Positions 15,798 to 24,781 of a stretch of DNA of 64,000 nucleotides are shown piece after piece. This stretch comes from Methyloceanibacter sp. wino2 (GTDB lineage Bacteria; Pseudomonadota; Alphaproteobacteria; Rhizobiales; Methyloligellaceae), in the NCBI RefSeq assembly GCF_003071365.1, contig NZ_CP028960.1:2462501-2526500 (forward strand). The letters run 5' to 3'. A program made the translations under genes and the position numbers. Positions within the stretch are counted from its first letter, which is position 1; each line of letters starts with the position of its first letter. The notes under the pieces are model-generated. The model made no database searches. It saw nothing but the letters and a program-made list of their open reading frames with translations, and was not told the origin of the DNA.

Positions 15798-17204
15798 CTA
15801 GCCGCGCTTCTCGGGGCTGTCCGCTACAAGGCCGCGAAGCCGGCTGGTGAGGCTCCCGCCTGACTTCTGAGATTGGCGCTTGGCGCGCCGTGCGGCAAAG
15901 CGCCTGGAGAGGCCTTGTGCCTCGTCTTCGTGCTCGCCGGCCGTCTCTTCCACGGCCTCTCCGTGCTCGTCTTCGCCGGCGTCCTCTTCCGCTTCTCCTT
16001 CGTCGTCGCCCTGGGAAGCGTAGTGTCCTTGGATCTCGTAGGTTTCGTAGTCCTCTTCGACCTCGTACTCGTCCTCGCCGTTGAAGAGCTCGCCGGCGTA
16101 GTCCCGTTCCTCCTGAATGGGCTCGGCCGGCTGGGCTTCCTCGGCCTGATAGGCGGTCTCGGCCTCGGCTTCTTGGGCCTCATGGCCGGCTTCGACGTAT
16201 TGGCCGAGCTCGGCCGCATAATTCTCTTCGGACGCGTAGGTCTCCTCGGCCTGTTCGTCCACGTAGGGAGCCTGTTGCTCCGGACTTTCGGCGTAGGCCG
16301 TTCCTTCGAACTGTGTGGCGGGTTCGGCTGCGCCGTTGCCGGCATAGGCCACGGGTTCGGGCATCGCGGGGGTCTCGTCTTCGACAGCCACGTCGAGTTC
16401 GGACTCTTGCTCGGGCTCGTTCTGGACCGCAGCCTGCGCGGCCGCCGCGCTCTGCCAGGCCGGGGGCTGTGTCCGTGCGGCGCTGAGAATTTGCGAGGCG
16501 AGGTGGTTGAGCTCACGGCGCAGGAAGGCGATCTCGTCGCTGCTGGTGCGCACACGCTCCAGTTCCTCTTTGGCCCGGGACAGTTCCGCTGCGAGGCGCT
16601 GGCTCTCAGCCACGGCGCGGGCGTCGTTCTTGGCGGAGCCGCGCCCGGCCGCACTGCCGCTCTCGAGCGACATGCGCAGCTGGTCGATATCGGCACGTTG
16701 GTTGTGGACGGTCCCGCGGGCGATCTTCAACGCGTCTGACTGGGAGGCGACGGTCGTGCGAAGCTCCGCATTCACAGTTTCCAGATCGGACAGCGCCTTC
16801 TTCGCGGCCTTGAGCCGGGCGTCGAGATCGGGCAGGCGCCGCTTGATGGTCTGCTGCAGGACGCGGTTGGCGTTCTCGGCCTCGTGCAGTTCGCCCTGGG
16901 CGGCCTCCAGATTCCCGTTCAGCTTCTGGATCTCGACCCGGCGCTTGTTGGCCTCGATCAGTTCGCGTGCGGCTTTCTCCTTCGACTTTTCGAGGGCCAC
17001 CTCCACCTTGCGCAGCTGGATGGCGAAGTCGGCGCGGATCTGGTCCTTGTCGGCCTGAATCTCGGCGAGCGTCATGGGCATGGTGGCTTCGAGCCGGCGC
17101 GTGGTGAGCTTGACGGCGCGGTTCCACAATGGGGGCGCAAGCATGAGGCCGAGCAGGCATCCCAAGAAGAAGCCCAACGCCCCGAACATGAACCACTCGA
17201 TCAT
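15798..17204 (-). CDS. Membrane-anchored coiled-coil protein with acidic Glu-rich tail
   Basis: A 468-residue protein. The ATG at 17204 gives an N-terminal transmembrane helix (EWFMFGALGFFLGCLLGLML); the longer frame upstream looks non-coding. Residues ~40-270 form a long heptad-rich coiled coil. Residues ~280-430 are strongly acidic and low-complexity (Glu, Ala, Tyr, Gln), for example EDEYEVEEDYETYEIQ. The last 40 residues are basic (RRFAARRAKRQSQKSGG). The layout, an anchor plus coiled coil plus charged intrinsically disordered tail, recalls envelope or polar scaffold proteins, but I know no family for it. It is convergent with the phosphatase gene. Confidence 0.7.
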   Translation of the reverse strand: MIEWFMFGALGFFLGCLLGLMLAPPLWNRAVKLTTRRLEATMPMTLAEIQADKDQIRADFAIQLRKVEVALEKSKEKAARELIEANKRRVEIQKLNGNLEAAQGELHEAENANRVLQQTIKRRLPDLDARLKAAKKALSDLETVNAELRTTVASQSDALKIARGTVHNQRADIDQLRMSLESGSAAGRGSAKNDARAVAESQRLAAELSRAKEELERVRTSSDEIAFLRRELNHLASQILSAARTQPPAWQSAAAAQAAVQNEPEQESELDVAVEDETPAMPEPVAYAGNGAAEPATQFEGTAYAESPEQQAPYVDEQAEETYASEENYAAELGQYVEAGHEAQEAEAETAYQAEEAQPAEPIQEERDYAGELFNGEDEYEVEEDYETYEIQGHYASQGDDEGEAEEDAGEDEHGEAVEETAGEHEDEAQGLSRRFAARRAKRQSQKSGGSLTSRLRGLVADSPEKRG

Positions 17205-17412
17205 CAAGGCCTTTTGTTCCTTGAAATTGGAGCCGCGTAAGCGCTCCGAACGGGCGTTGCGGTGCAATGCCCTATCTGCCCCTCGTGCCGCCGCCGGCGT
17301 GTTGCGCCGAGCCTTTCGCGTTAGCCACGAGCAATTCGCCCACGGCACAGCCTTTACGCGCCCGATGATCCGAGACCCGCAAGACCAACGCTACAGCTTC
17401 ATTAGCGCCAAA

Positions 17413-18231
17413 TTAGAACGGATTCCAGGTCGGCTGGCGAGTATACTTCAAGTAGCCGACATTTGCGCCAAGTCTAAGGCCGACGCCGGAGCGTATGGGG
17501 GCGACGACGACGTCGTCCCGGGCCAGATAGGTGACGCCCACGCCGCCCACCAGATAGGCGGAGCCGTCGATCCCGGCGAATCTGTTGTAGATCTCATTAG
17601 GATTGTGAAGATTGTAGACCAAAACCATGGTCTTGGAGCCTTCGGCGCCGAAATCATAGCCTAGCGACGGGCCCTGCCAGAACACGCGGTACTGACCGCC
17701 ATCCGGCGTGTGAAGCGTGCCTTCGCCGTAGCGCAGGCCCGCGACGAACGCGCCGCCTGCCTCTTCACCGGTGATATAGCCGTTGGGCCGGCCTGACTTC
17801 TGGAATGTGTATTCGACGGCGCTTGCGAAGCCCGACGAGACCTTGCCGAAGAAGCGGTGACCCGCCCCCTTGATCTCCTCGGCCGAGAATCCGTCGGCGC
17901 CATCCAGTCTCTCGGAGGCATAGCCGCTGGCCGCGACATAGGTCTGGCCGGTTTGGGTCTGGCCGGTCTGGGCGGGCTGCTGCTGATAGGTCGGCGGCGG
18001 GACGGCGTTGGGATCATAGCCCCCAACGGCCGGGGTGGCCGCGGTGTTCGATCCCGGCTCCGGCACATAGGATTTCGTCGGCTGGTAGGCACCGTTCACG
18101 GGCGCGTTCGGAACCGGCATCGAGCCGGCCGATGCGCCGTAGGCGGCATTTTGCGCCTGTGATTCCGGTGCCAGAACAAAGTTTGCAAGGATCGCCGAAA
18201 GAGCGGCGATCGCGATGCTGGTAATACGCAT
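17413..18231 (-). CDS. eipA: Periplasmic envelope protein, DUF1134 (EipA-like)
   Basis: A 272-residue secreted protein: signal peptide to ESQAQ, a Pro/Gln/Thr-rich unstructured region to about residue 115, then the DUF1134 domain, a compact beta-rich fold (AGHRFFGKVSSGFASAVEYTF, GSKTMVLVYNLHNP, SAYLVGGVGVTYLARDDVVV). EipA of Brucella is the studied DUF1134 member; it is periplasmic and needed for envelope-stress resistance and virulence. The function here is by family only. The start at 18231 was chosen because the signal peptide begins there; a much longer in-frame extension is not coding. It is downstream of cysQ on the same strand. Confidence 0.85.
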   Translation of the reverse strand: MRITSIAIAALSAILANFVLAPESQAQNAAYGASAGSMPVPNAPVNGAYQPTKSYVPEPGSNTAATPAVGGYDPNAVPPPTYQQQPAQTGQTQTGQTYVAASGYASERLDGADGFSAEEIKGAGHRFFGKVSSGFASAVEYTFQKSGRPNGYITGEEAGGAFVAGLRYGEGTLHTPDGGQYRVFWQGPSLGYDFGAEGSKTMVLVYNLHNPNEIYNRFAGIDGSAYLVGGVGVTYLARDDVVVAPIRSGVGLRLGANVGYLKYTRQPTWNPF

Positions 18232-18335
18232 GACTAATGCCCCCGGACGCGGGCGCCGGCGTTGCCGCCGGACACGAAGAGGCAAATGCCTCAACCGCAA
18301 TTGTTGACCGAAAGCGTTACCAAACGGTGGAAGGC

Positions 18336-19211
18336 TTACCGGGGCGTTAAGACGGTGCGTCCCCAGGCGACGAAGCTGCCGTTTTTCAGCCCGGCATCCG
18401 ATTTGCCGTAGGCGAAGCGCGCGCCCTTCATGTCCACGACATGGCCGCCGGCCGCTTCCAGCACGGCCTGGCCCGCCGCCGTATCCCATTCCATCGTGGG
18501 CGCGAGGCGCGGATAAACGTCCGCATTGCCGCGGGCGATTTCCAGGAACTTCACGGACGATCCGGCGCCGGAGCGCTCCGCGACGGAGAACCCTTCCAGG
18601 AACTCCTCGGTCTTTGCGTCCAGGTGAGACAGGCTGACGAGGGCCGTAACGGCCGCGGGATCCGCGGCCCTTGCGTGCAGGCGCTTCTGGGTCAGCACGT
18701 CCAGGTCGGCGCCGGCCGCGCTCGGCGGCATCGACGCCTCGATGGCAACGCCGTCGGCGACTGTGACGGCGAGAAGGCCGCGCGCGGGCGCGTACACAAT
18801 GCCGAAGCACGGAAACCCGTCCTCGATCAGGCCGACATTGACGGTGAAGTCGGAGCGCTTCTTGATGAATTCCTTGGTGCCGTCCAGAGGGTCCACGAGG
18901 AAGAAGGTACGGCCCAGTGGCGCCTTGCGGTCCGTCGCCGTTTCCTCGGATACGACCGGGATGGACGGCGCGAAGTCGCGGAGCGCAGCCTCGAGAATGT
19001 CGTTGGCGTCCCGGTCCGCCTGCGTCACCGGAGAGTTGTCTTCCTTGTAGTCGATCTCGTCCGTTGCACCGTAGTGGGCCATGATCGCGGCCCCGGCCTT
19101 CGCTGCCGCGTCGGTTAGAACTTGTGCGGCGGCGCGAAGATCGAAGACGGTCGCCGGCTCGGCAAGAGCCGCTGTTGTGTGTCTTGGTGCTGACAAGGCA
19201 AGATGCTCCAA
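18336..19211 (-). CDS. cysQ: 3'(2'),5'-bisphosphate nucleotidase CysQ
   Basis: A 291-residue member of the inositol monophosphatase superfamily. The metal-binding motifs are present: VVSEE, DPLDGTKEF and, near the C-terminus, EWDTAAGQAVLEAAGG. DPLDGTKEF in place of DPIDGT is characteristic of CysQ. The enzyme hydrolyses 3'-phosphoadenosine 5'-phosphate (PAP) to AMP, removing an inhibitor produced by sulfate assimilation. It is divergent from chpT; the 120 bp between them holds both promoters. Confidence 0.92.
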   Translation of the reverse strand: MEHLALSAPRHTTAALAEPATVFDLRAAAQVLTDAAAKAGAAIMAHYGATDEIDYKEDNSPVTQADRDANDILEAALRDFAPSIPVVSEETATDRKAPLGRTFFLVDPLDGTKEFIKKRSDFTVNVGLIEDGFPCFGIVYAPARGLLAVTVADGVAIEASMPPSAAGADLDVLTQKRLHARAADPAAVTALVSLSHLDAKTEEFLEGFSVAERSGAGSSVKFLEIARGNADVYPRLAPTMEWDTAAGQAVLEAAGGHVVDMKGARFAYGKSDAGLKNGSFVAWGRTVLTPR

Positions 19212-19330
19212 AGGGCTGTGATTCGGTCTGCGTGTGCGTTCGAGATGATTGCGCCCTTCGTGTAACAGAAATTCGTGGCCTGGCCATGATAACTCCGCAG
19301 CGCCACTGCGGACGCGACAAGGAGAAAGCC

Positions 19331-19969
19331 ATGTCGGAGCCGATCGCGCTCGGCGATCTCGACCTTACGGCGCTGGTTTCCAGCCGTATCTGCCACGACA
19401 TCATCAATCCGGTTTCCGCCATTTCCAACGGTTTGGAGATGTTGGCCGAGGAGCCGGACGACGAGATGCGCGCGGCGGCGATGGATCTGATCCTGAAGAG
19501 CGCAACCCAAGCCTCCGCCAAGCTTCAGTTTGCCCGGATCGCGTTCGGCGCGGCAGGATCGGCGGGCGCCGAGATCGACACCCGCGATGCGGAGAAAGTG
19601 GCGCAGGCGTTCGTTCAGACGAGCGAGAAGCATCAACTCGTTTGGGACGGGCCCGCGCTTATTCTGCCTAAGAACAAGGTCAAGCTGTTGCTCAACCTGG
19701 TCGGGCTCGGGGTCGTGGCGCTGCCCCGCGGTGGCCAAATCCGAGCTGTCATCTCCGGCGATGGTCCAGATGTGTCCTTCACGGTGACATCGACGGGTAA
19801 GGCCGCGCGTCTTAGCGACCAGGTCGCCGCGCTGCTCACCGGCGATGCCGCGGGAGAGGTCGATGCCCATTCGATCCAGCCCTATTATGCCGCGCGGGTG
19901 GCGCAGGCAGCCGGGATGACCGTCACCACGACGTCCGGCGAGGACGAAGTCGTCTTTCAGGCGCGCTAG
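19331..19969 (+). CDS. chpT: Histidine phosphotransferase ChpT
   Basis: A 212-residue ChpT-type protein. The dimerisation helix carries the phosphoacceptor His22 within SRICHDIINPVSAISNG, followed by a degenerate HATPase-like domain. In alphaproteobacteria ChpT passes phosphate from the hybrid kinase CckA to CtrA and CpdR, controlling the cell cycle and motility. The ATG at 19331 has GGAGAAAG just upstream. It lies directly before the che operon (158 bp gap) and about 6 kb from ctrA, its target. The cckA kinase is not in the window. Confidence 0.93.
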   Translation: MSEPIALGDLDLTALVSSRICHDIINPVSAISNGLEMLAEEPDDEMRAAAMDLILKSATQASAKLQFARIAFGAAGSAGAEIDTRDAEKVAQAFVQTSEKHQLVWDGPALILPKNKVKLLLNLVGLGVVALPRGGQIRAVISGDGPDVSFTVTSTGKAARLSDQVAALLTGDAAGEVDAHSIQPYYAARVAQAAGMTVTTTSGEDEVVFQAR

Positions 19970-20127
19970 GATCTCCAGGACGGGTTTTCGCACTGCCGTC
20001 TATCTCGGCGTGCGGGCGGTCATTAGGCCGTCAACGGACCGTAAACCAGGAATCACAGACAATCCGCCCAGTATTTCTTGGGGTTTGGGCAGCGTGAATC
20101 ACCGGCGATTCGCGCTGGGGTTGAGTC

Positions 20128-22749
20128 ATGGACGATCTCCTAGGCGAGTTTCTGGTCGAGACAGGCGAGCAGCTTGAAGAGCTGGACGCGTGTCTCGTGC
20201 GCTTTGAAGCGGACCCGAACGACGCGGAGATGCTCAAAACGATCTTCCGCGTGGCCCACACGATCAAGGGCACGTGCGGTTTCTTCGATCTGCCACGGAT
20301 AGCCAAGCTCGCGCACGCGGTCGAAGCGCTCATGAGCGGGTATCGGGACGGTGCGCCCGTCTCGTCGGCCGGTGTCACGATCGTTCTCGCCAGTCTCGAG
20401 CGGCTCAAACAGATTCTCGCCGTACTCGGCCGCGACGGGACCGAGCCCGAGGGGAACGACGACGACCTGATCCAAGCGCTCACGGCGCTGGCCGAGGGTG
20501 ATATCGGGACCATCAATGCGGACGCTGGTCCGGACACCTCGCCTGCGTCGCCTGTCCACAATCACCTCGATGCATTGGAACGCGCCTGGCAGGAGGACTT
20601 GGTCCAGGCTGCGGATCCGGCGCAGCCTCTCGATGCGTCCCCTGCCGTGGACATGGCTGCCGAGGTGATTTCCGAAGATCGGCCGAGTGCCGAGGTTCAG
20701 CCGAGGGCGCTGCGCGTTCAGACCGTTCGGGTCGCCGTCGATACGCTGGAAACCCTGATGACGACGGTGAGCGAGCTCGTGCTCGCCCGCAATCAGCTGA
20801 TGGATGTCGCGACGCATGCGGATGAGCCGGCCTTCGCGGCGCCGCTGCAGCGTTTGTCCTCTGTCACCGTCGAACTCCAGGACGCGATCATGAAGGCGCG
20901 CCTGCAGCCCATCGCCAACGCATGGCAGAAGCTGCCGGTGATTGTCCGCACGCTCTCCACCGAGCTCGGCAAGCCGATGGAGATCACGATGTCGGGCGGC
21001 GATACCGAGCTCGACCGGCAGGTTCTTGAGGCGATCAAGGATCCGCTTACGCACATGGTGCGCAATGCCGCGGATCATGGTCTCGAAAGCCCGGAGGAAC
21101 GTATCGAAGCCGGAAAGCCGGCGTTGGGCCGCATCACCCTCAAGGCGTCGCAGCAGCGGGGCAACATCGTCGTCGAAGTCTCCGACGATGGGCGCGGGCT
21201 GGATGTCGGGGCCGTGAGGCGCAAGGCGGTTGCCAACGGATTGGCGACAACCGCTGAGCTTGACGCGCTTCAAGACGAAGAAATTTACGACCTCATTTTT
21301 CAGCCGGGCTTCTCGACCGCGGAGACCGTAAGCGAAATCTCGGGCCGGGGCGTCGGCATGGATGTGGTTCGCAGCAATATCGAATCGATCGGTGGTACCG
21401 TGGCGCTCGCGTCAACGTCACCGAAGGGTACGACGTTTGTCATCAGGATTCCGCTGACGCTTGCGATCATGTCGGCGCTTATCGTGGATGTGGCCGGTAT
21501 GCGGTTCGCGATCCCGCAGTTCAGCATCGCCGAACTGGTGCGGGTTGGCGACGCCGCGGCGCACCCCGTCGAAACGATCAACGGGGCGGCCGTTCTTCAC
21601 CTGCGCGATAGGCTGATCCCGCTGCTGGACTTTGCGGCGGAGCTCGATCTGCGCCGGCAGGACTGGCGCGACATCAACGCCGCTGGGGGAACCGCAGTGA
21701 TCTTGCACGTCGGAACGCAGCGCTTCGGCATCTTGGTCGACGCCGCCTCCCGGACGGAGGAGATCGTGGTGAAGCCGGTGTGCAAACTGCTGCGGCCGAT
21801 CGGGATGTATTCCGGCGGGACGATCCTGGGCGATGGCAGCGTCATCATGATCGTGGATCCGCGAGCTCTGTCCGAGATGATCGGGCCGATGGAGGGGATC
21901 GAAGACGACACGATCGCGGCGGCACCGGTGGCGCAGGCCGACAATCGCACGGCCATGCTTCTATTCCGGGCCGGTTCGCCGGGCCTCAAGGCCTTGCCTC
22001 TGTCGCTCATCACCCGGCTCGAAGAGATTCCCGCCAAGTCGATCGAGACATGCGACGCGCAACAGGTCATTCAGTATCGCGGGGGGCTTCTTCCGCTCGT
22101 GCGCCTCGACAAGGCCGAAGCGCCGCATCAGGCGGACATCTTGCCGGTGCTTGTTTTCTCCGAAGGCTCACGCGTCGCGGGTCTCGTGGTCGACGAGATC
22201 GTCGACATCGTCGAAGAGCCATTGTCGATTGCCTTGCAGTCTGATGGCGAAGGTATCGCCGGAAGCGCCGTGGTGCGCGACCAGGCTGTCGAGATCGTCG
22301 ATGTCTCGCACTATCTCGGTTCGATCCTCCGCCAACAGGGGGCCGGCCTCGCACCGGGCACGGATAGTCCGCCGCGTGTGTTGCTTGTCGATGACGGTCA
22401 GTTCTTCCGCGACATGCTTGCGCCTTTGCTTCGCGGCAGCGGCTATGCGGTCACGACGGCTTCGTCGGGCCAGGAGGCGCTCGACCTCAAGGAGGCAGGC
22501 ATCCGCTTCGACATTGTCGTGAGCGATATCGAGATGCCGGGCATGGATGGGCTCGAGCTTGCGCGCGCTATCAGAACGGATCCCGCCTGGAATTCGGTTC
22601 CACTGATCGGATTGTCGTCTCAGCAAAGCCCCCGGCTTTCCGAGGCCGGCCGCCTGGCGGGCTTCGATGTGCTGGTCGGCAAGTTCGACAGACGGTCGCT
22701 GATGCAAGTGCTCGCGAACTGGCGCGAGTTCAGGGAGGAGGCCGCGTGA
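20128..22749 (+). CDS. cheA: Hybrid chemotaxis histidine kinase CheA with extra CheW-like and receiver domains
   Basis: An 873-residue kinase. Domains in order: Hpt with phospho-acceptor His44 (RVAHTIKGTCGFF); a linker to ~residue 190; a dimerisation domain (~195-260); an HATPase domain with N-box MVRNAADHG and G-boxes DDGRGLD and GRGVGMDVV; a CheW-like coupling domain (~430-570); a second, divergent CheW-like segment (~600-730); and a C-terminal receiver (~745-865) with phospho-Asp in DIEMPGMDG. It phosphorylates CheY and CheB in response to chemoreceptors. The extra receiver may act as a phosphate sink. First gene of a five-gene operon. Confidence 0.94.
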   Translation: MDDLLGEFLVETGEQLEELDACLVRFEADPNDAEMLKTIFRVAHTIKGTCGFFDLPRIAKLAHAVEALMSGYRDGAPVSSAGVTIVLASLERLKQILAVLGRDGTEPEGNDDDLIQALTALAEGDIGTINADAGPDTSPASPVHNHLDALERAWQEDLVQAADPAQPLDASPAVDMAAEVISEDRPSAEVQPRALRVQTVRVAVDTLETLMTTVSELVLARNQLMDVATHADEPAFAAPLQRLSSVTVELQDAIMKARLQPIANAWQKLPVIVRTLSTELGKPMEITMSGGDTELDRQVLEAIKDPLTHMVRNAADHGLESPEERIEAGKPALGRITLKASQQRGNIVVEVSDDGRGLDVGAVRRKAVANGLATTAELDALQDEEIYDLIFQPGFSTAETVSEISGRGVGMDVVRSNIESIGGTVALASTSPKGTTFVIRIPLTLAIMSALIVDVAGMRFAIPQFSIAELVRVGDAAAHPVETINGAAVLHLRDRLIPLLDFAAELDLRRQDWRDINAAGGTAVILHVGTQRFGILVDAASRTEEIVVKPVCKLLRPIGMYSGGTILGDGSVIMIVDPRALSEMIGPMEGIEDDTIAAAPVAQADNRTAMLLFRAGSPGLKALPLSLITRLEEIPAKSIETCDAQQVIQYRGGLLPLVRLDKAEAPHQADILPVLVFSEGSRVAGLVVDEIVDIVEEPLSIALQSDGEGIAGSAVVRDQAVEIVDVSHYLGSILRQQGAGLAPGTDSPPRVLLVDDGQFFRDMLAPLLRGSGYAVTTASSGQEALDLKEAGIRFDIVVSDIEMPGMDGLELARAIRTDPAWNSVPLIGLSSQQSPRLSEAGRLAGFDVLVGKFDRRSLMQVLANWREFREEAA

Positions 22750-23213
22750 CATCCGAATACCAAGCCGACGCGCTCACGAATGGATTGGTCACGGTCGCCG
22801 TTGCCGGTCAGTTTTTCGGTGTGCCGCTGCCGCGGGTCAAACATGTCTTTGTCCCCGACCGCGTATCGCCGGTGCCGCTGGCGCCCGCCGAGGTCATGGG
22901 ACTTCTGAATTTGCGTGGCCGGATCGTCACCGCGCTGGATCTGCGCACGAGACTCGGGCTGCCCTTGCGTGTGCCCGGCGATCCCATGGTCGCGCTCGGC
23001 GTCGAAAAGGGCGGTGAGATGTTCGGACTGATCGGGGACAAGGCCGGAGAGGCGATGTGGACCGCCGAGTCCGGCATTGAGCCCGCGCCGGCGAATCTCG
23101 ATGCGCGCTGGGCTCGCCTGTGTGCCGGCGTGTACCGGTTGGACGGCGGGCTCCTGACGGTGCTCGACGTGGATCGGGTTCTCGATCTCAACCACTGCGG
23201 AGTTGCTGCGTGA
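22746..23213 (+). CDS. cheW: Chemotaxis coupling protein CheW
   Basis: A 155-residue CheW-domain protein that links receptors to CheA. The GTG start overlaps the cheA stop by four bases (GTGA), a sign of translational coupling. The core motifs MGLLNLRGRIVTALDLRTRLGL and DVDRVLDL are typical. No receptor gene lies in the operon, so the receptor must be encoded elsewhere. Confidence 0.93.
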   Translation: MTSEYQADALTNGLVTVAVAGQFFGVPLPRVKHVFVPDRVSPVPLAPAEVMGLLNLRGRIVTALDLRTRLGLPLRVPGDPMVALGVEKGGEMFGLIGDKAGEAMWTAESGIEPAPANLDARWARLCAGVYRLDGGLLTVLDVDRVLDLNHCGVAA

Positions 23214-23250
23214 GGGCGCTGGGCCCGACATGCCTTTGAGGGGAAAGACA

Positions 23251-23616
23251 ATGAAACATTGCTTGGTCGTGGATGACAGCGCCGTCATTCGCAAAGTGGC
23301 CAGACGAATCTTGGACTCGCTCAGTTTCAGTACATCCGAAGCCGAGAATGGGCGGGATGCGCTGGACCAGTGCCGCACATCGATGCCCGATGCCGTCCTG
23401 CTCGACTGGAACATGCCGGAAATGGACGGCATCGCGTTTCTGGTCGCGCTTCGCAAAGAAGCGGGCGGGCAAGAGCCAAAGGTCATTTTCTGCACGACCG
23501 AAAACGATGTGGAGCACATCACCCGGGCGATCTCGGCCGGCGCCAACGAATACATCATGAAGCCCTTCGACCGAGAGATCATCGAAGAGAAGTTTCAGGA
23601 AGTCGGATTGCTCTAG
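23251..23616 (+). CDS. cheY: Single-domain response regulator CheY
   Basis: A 121-residue receiver domain with the acidic pair VVDDS, phospho-Asp52 in LLDWNMPEMDG, conserved Thr (FCTTEND) and Lys (YIMKPFD). It is phosphorylated by CheA and, as CheY, controls the flagellar motor switch. GAGGGG seven bases before the ATG supports the start at 23251 over an ATG at 23230. It lies 37 bp after cheW and 7 bp before cheB. Confidence 0.93.
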   Translation: MKHCLVVDDSAVIRKVARRILDSLSFSTSEAENGRDALDQCRTSMPDAVLLDWNMPEMDGIAFLVALRKEAGGQEPKVIFCTTENDVEHITRAISAGANEYIMKPFDREIIEEKFQEVGLL

Positions 23617-23623
23617 GACGCCC

Positions 23624-24781
23624 ATGGCAGCCTTGGGCAGGGTTTCGCATATGCCAAATTACCAGGCGCCTCCTCCTCCCGGCGGCAGGCGCGTATACCA
23701 GCCTGTGGCCAATCCCGGTCGTGTCATGATCGTGGATGACTCGGGCGTCCTTCGCGGCGTTGTCGCGCGATGGATTGAATCCGAAGCGGACTTGGAGGTT
23801 GTCGGCCGCCACGCTAACGGGAAGCAGGCCATAGACGCCGCGGCGCACTGTGCGCCCGACGTGATCATCCTCGATATCGACATGCCGGTGATGGATGGGT
23901 TGGAAGCGTTGCCGCTTCTCAAACGAGCCTGCCCGGACGCCCGTGTGCTGATGATTTCGACGCAGACCCGGCGCAATGCCGAAATCAGCCTCAAAGCGCT
24001 CGAGCTGGGGGCGGTGGACTTCCTGGCGAAGCCCGAGGCGCAGCGAGACATCGTCGGTCTACCCGAGTTCCACGGAGAGCTGCTGCGTAAGGTCAGAGGC
24101 CTCGTGCGATGGCGGTCGCGGTTCACAGGCCATCCACGGGAGGGTGGCCCGGCGCAGCAGTTCGCGCGGCATGCCTACTCATCGCGGCCGCCGGAAGCCA
24201 TCGTGATCGGCAGTTCCACCGGCGGGCCGGAGGCGCTCAGCCGCCTGTTGAAGGCTCTGGCGCCGTCGCTTGGTCGAACCCCCGTGCTGGTTGCTCAGCA
24301 CATGCCGCCGCTGTTCACCGCCGCGCTGGCCGAACGGCTCGGCCGGGTCTCAGGCATCGAGGCCACAGAAGCGCGCGACGGTCAGGAGATTGTCGGTGGG
24401 CGCATCTATGTGGCGCCTGGCGATGGGCACATGACGATCGCGCAGGGCGCGCCGCCACGGATTGCTGTCGGGCAGGGACCTGCGGTCAATTTCCACCGTC
24501 CCTCGGTGAACCTCCTGTTCGAGAGTGCGGCCCGGGTCTTCGCCACCCGAACGCTTGGCATCGTGCTCACCGGGATGGGAACGGACGGCGCAACGGGCGC
24601 CAAGCAGATTGCCGATGCGGGCGGCAGCGTGATCGCGCAGGATTTCGGCACGAGTATTGTTTGGGGCATGCCGAGCGCAGCGGCCAAGTCCGGCGCCTGC
24701 GCGGCGATCCTTCCTCTGGACGAAATCGCCAGGGCGGTGGGGCAACTGATCGCGGGACAGCAGCCGCGAGGTCAGGCATGA
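23624..24781 (+). CDS. cheB: Protein-glutamate methylesterase CheB
   Basis: A 385-residue CheB: N-terminal receiver (IVDDSGVLRG; phospho-Asp in LDIDMPVMDG), a linker, then the methylesterase domain with catalytic Ser in GSSTGGPEAL, His in AQHMPP and Asp in GMGTDGATG. It demethylates receptor glutamates and deamidates glutamines, giving adaptation. The ATG at 23624 has AGGA upstream; an ATG at 23651 is an alternative and would remove nine residues. The Pro-rich N-terminal extension (APPPPGG) is unusual. The stop overlaps cheR by four bases. Confidence 0.93.
   Translation: MAALGRVSHMPNYQAPPPPGGRRVYQPVANPGRVMIVDDSGVLRGVVARWIESEADLEVVGRHANGKQAIDAAAHCAPDVIILDIDMPVMDGLEALPLLKRACPDARVLMISTQTRRNAEISLKALELGAVDFLAKPEAQRDIVGLPEFHGELLRKVRGLVRWRSRFTGHPREGGPAQQFARHAYSSRPPEAIVIGSSTGGPEALSRLLKALAPSLGRTPVLVAQHMPPLFTAALAERLGRVSGIEATEARDGQEIVGGRIYVAPGDGHMTIAQGAPPRIAVGQGPAVNFHRPSVNLLFESAARVFATRTLGIVLTGMGTDGATGAKQIADAGGSVIAQDFGTSIVWGMPSAAAKSGACAAILPLDEIARAVGQLIAGQQPRGQA

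Noticed and set aside
17413-19521. A 702-residue minus-strand frame covering both EipA and part of the cysQ region
   Set aside because: The EipA signal peptide begins at 18231 and cysQ occupies the rest in another frame, so the long frame is a shadow.
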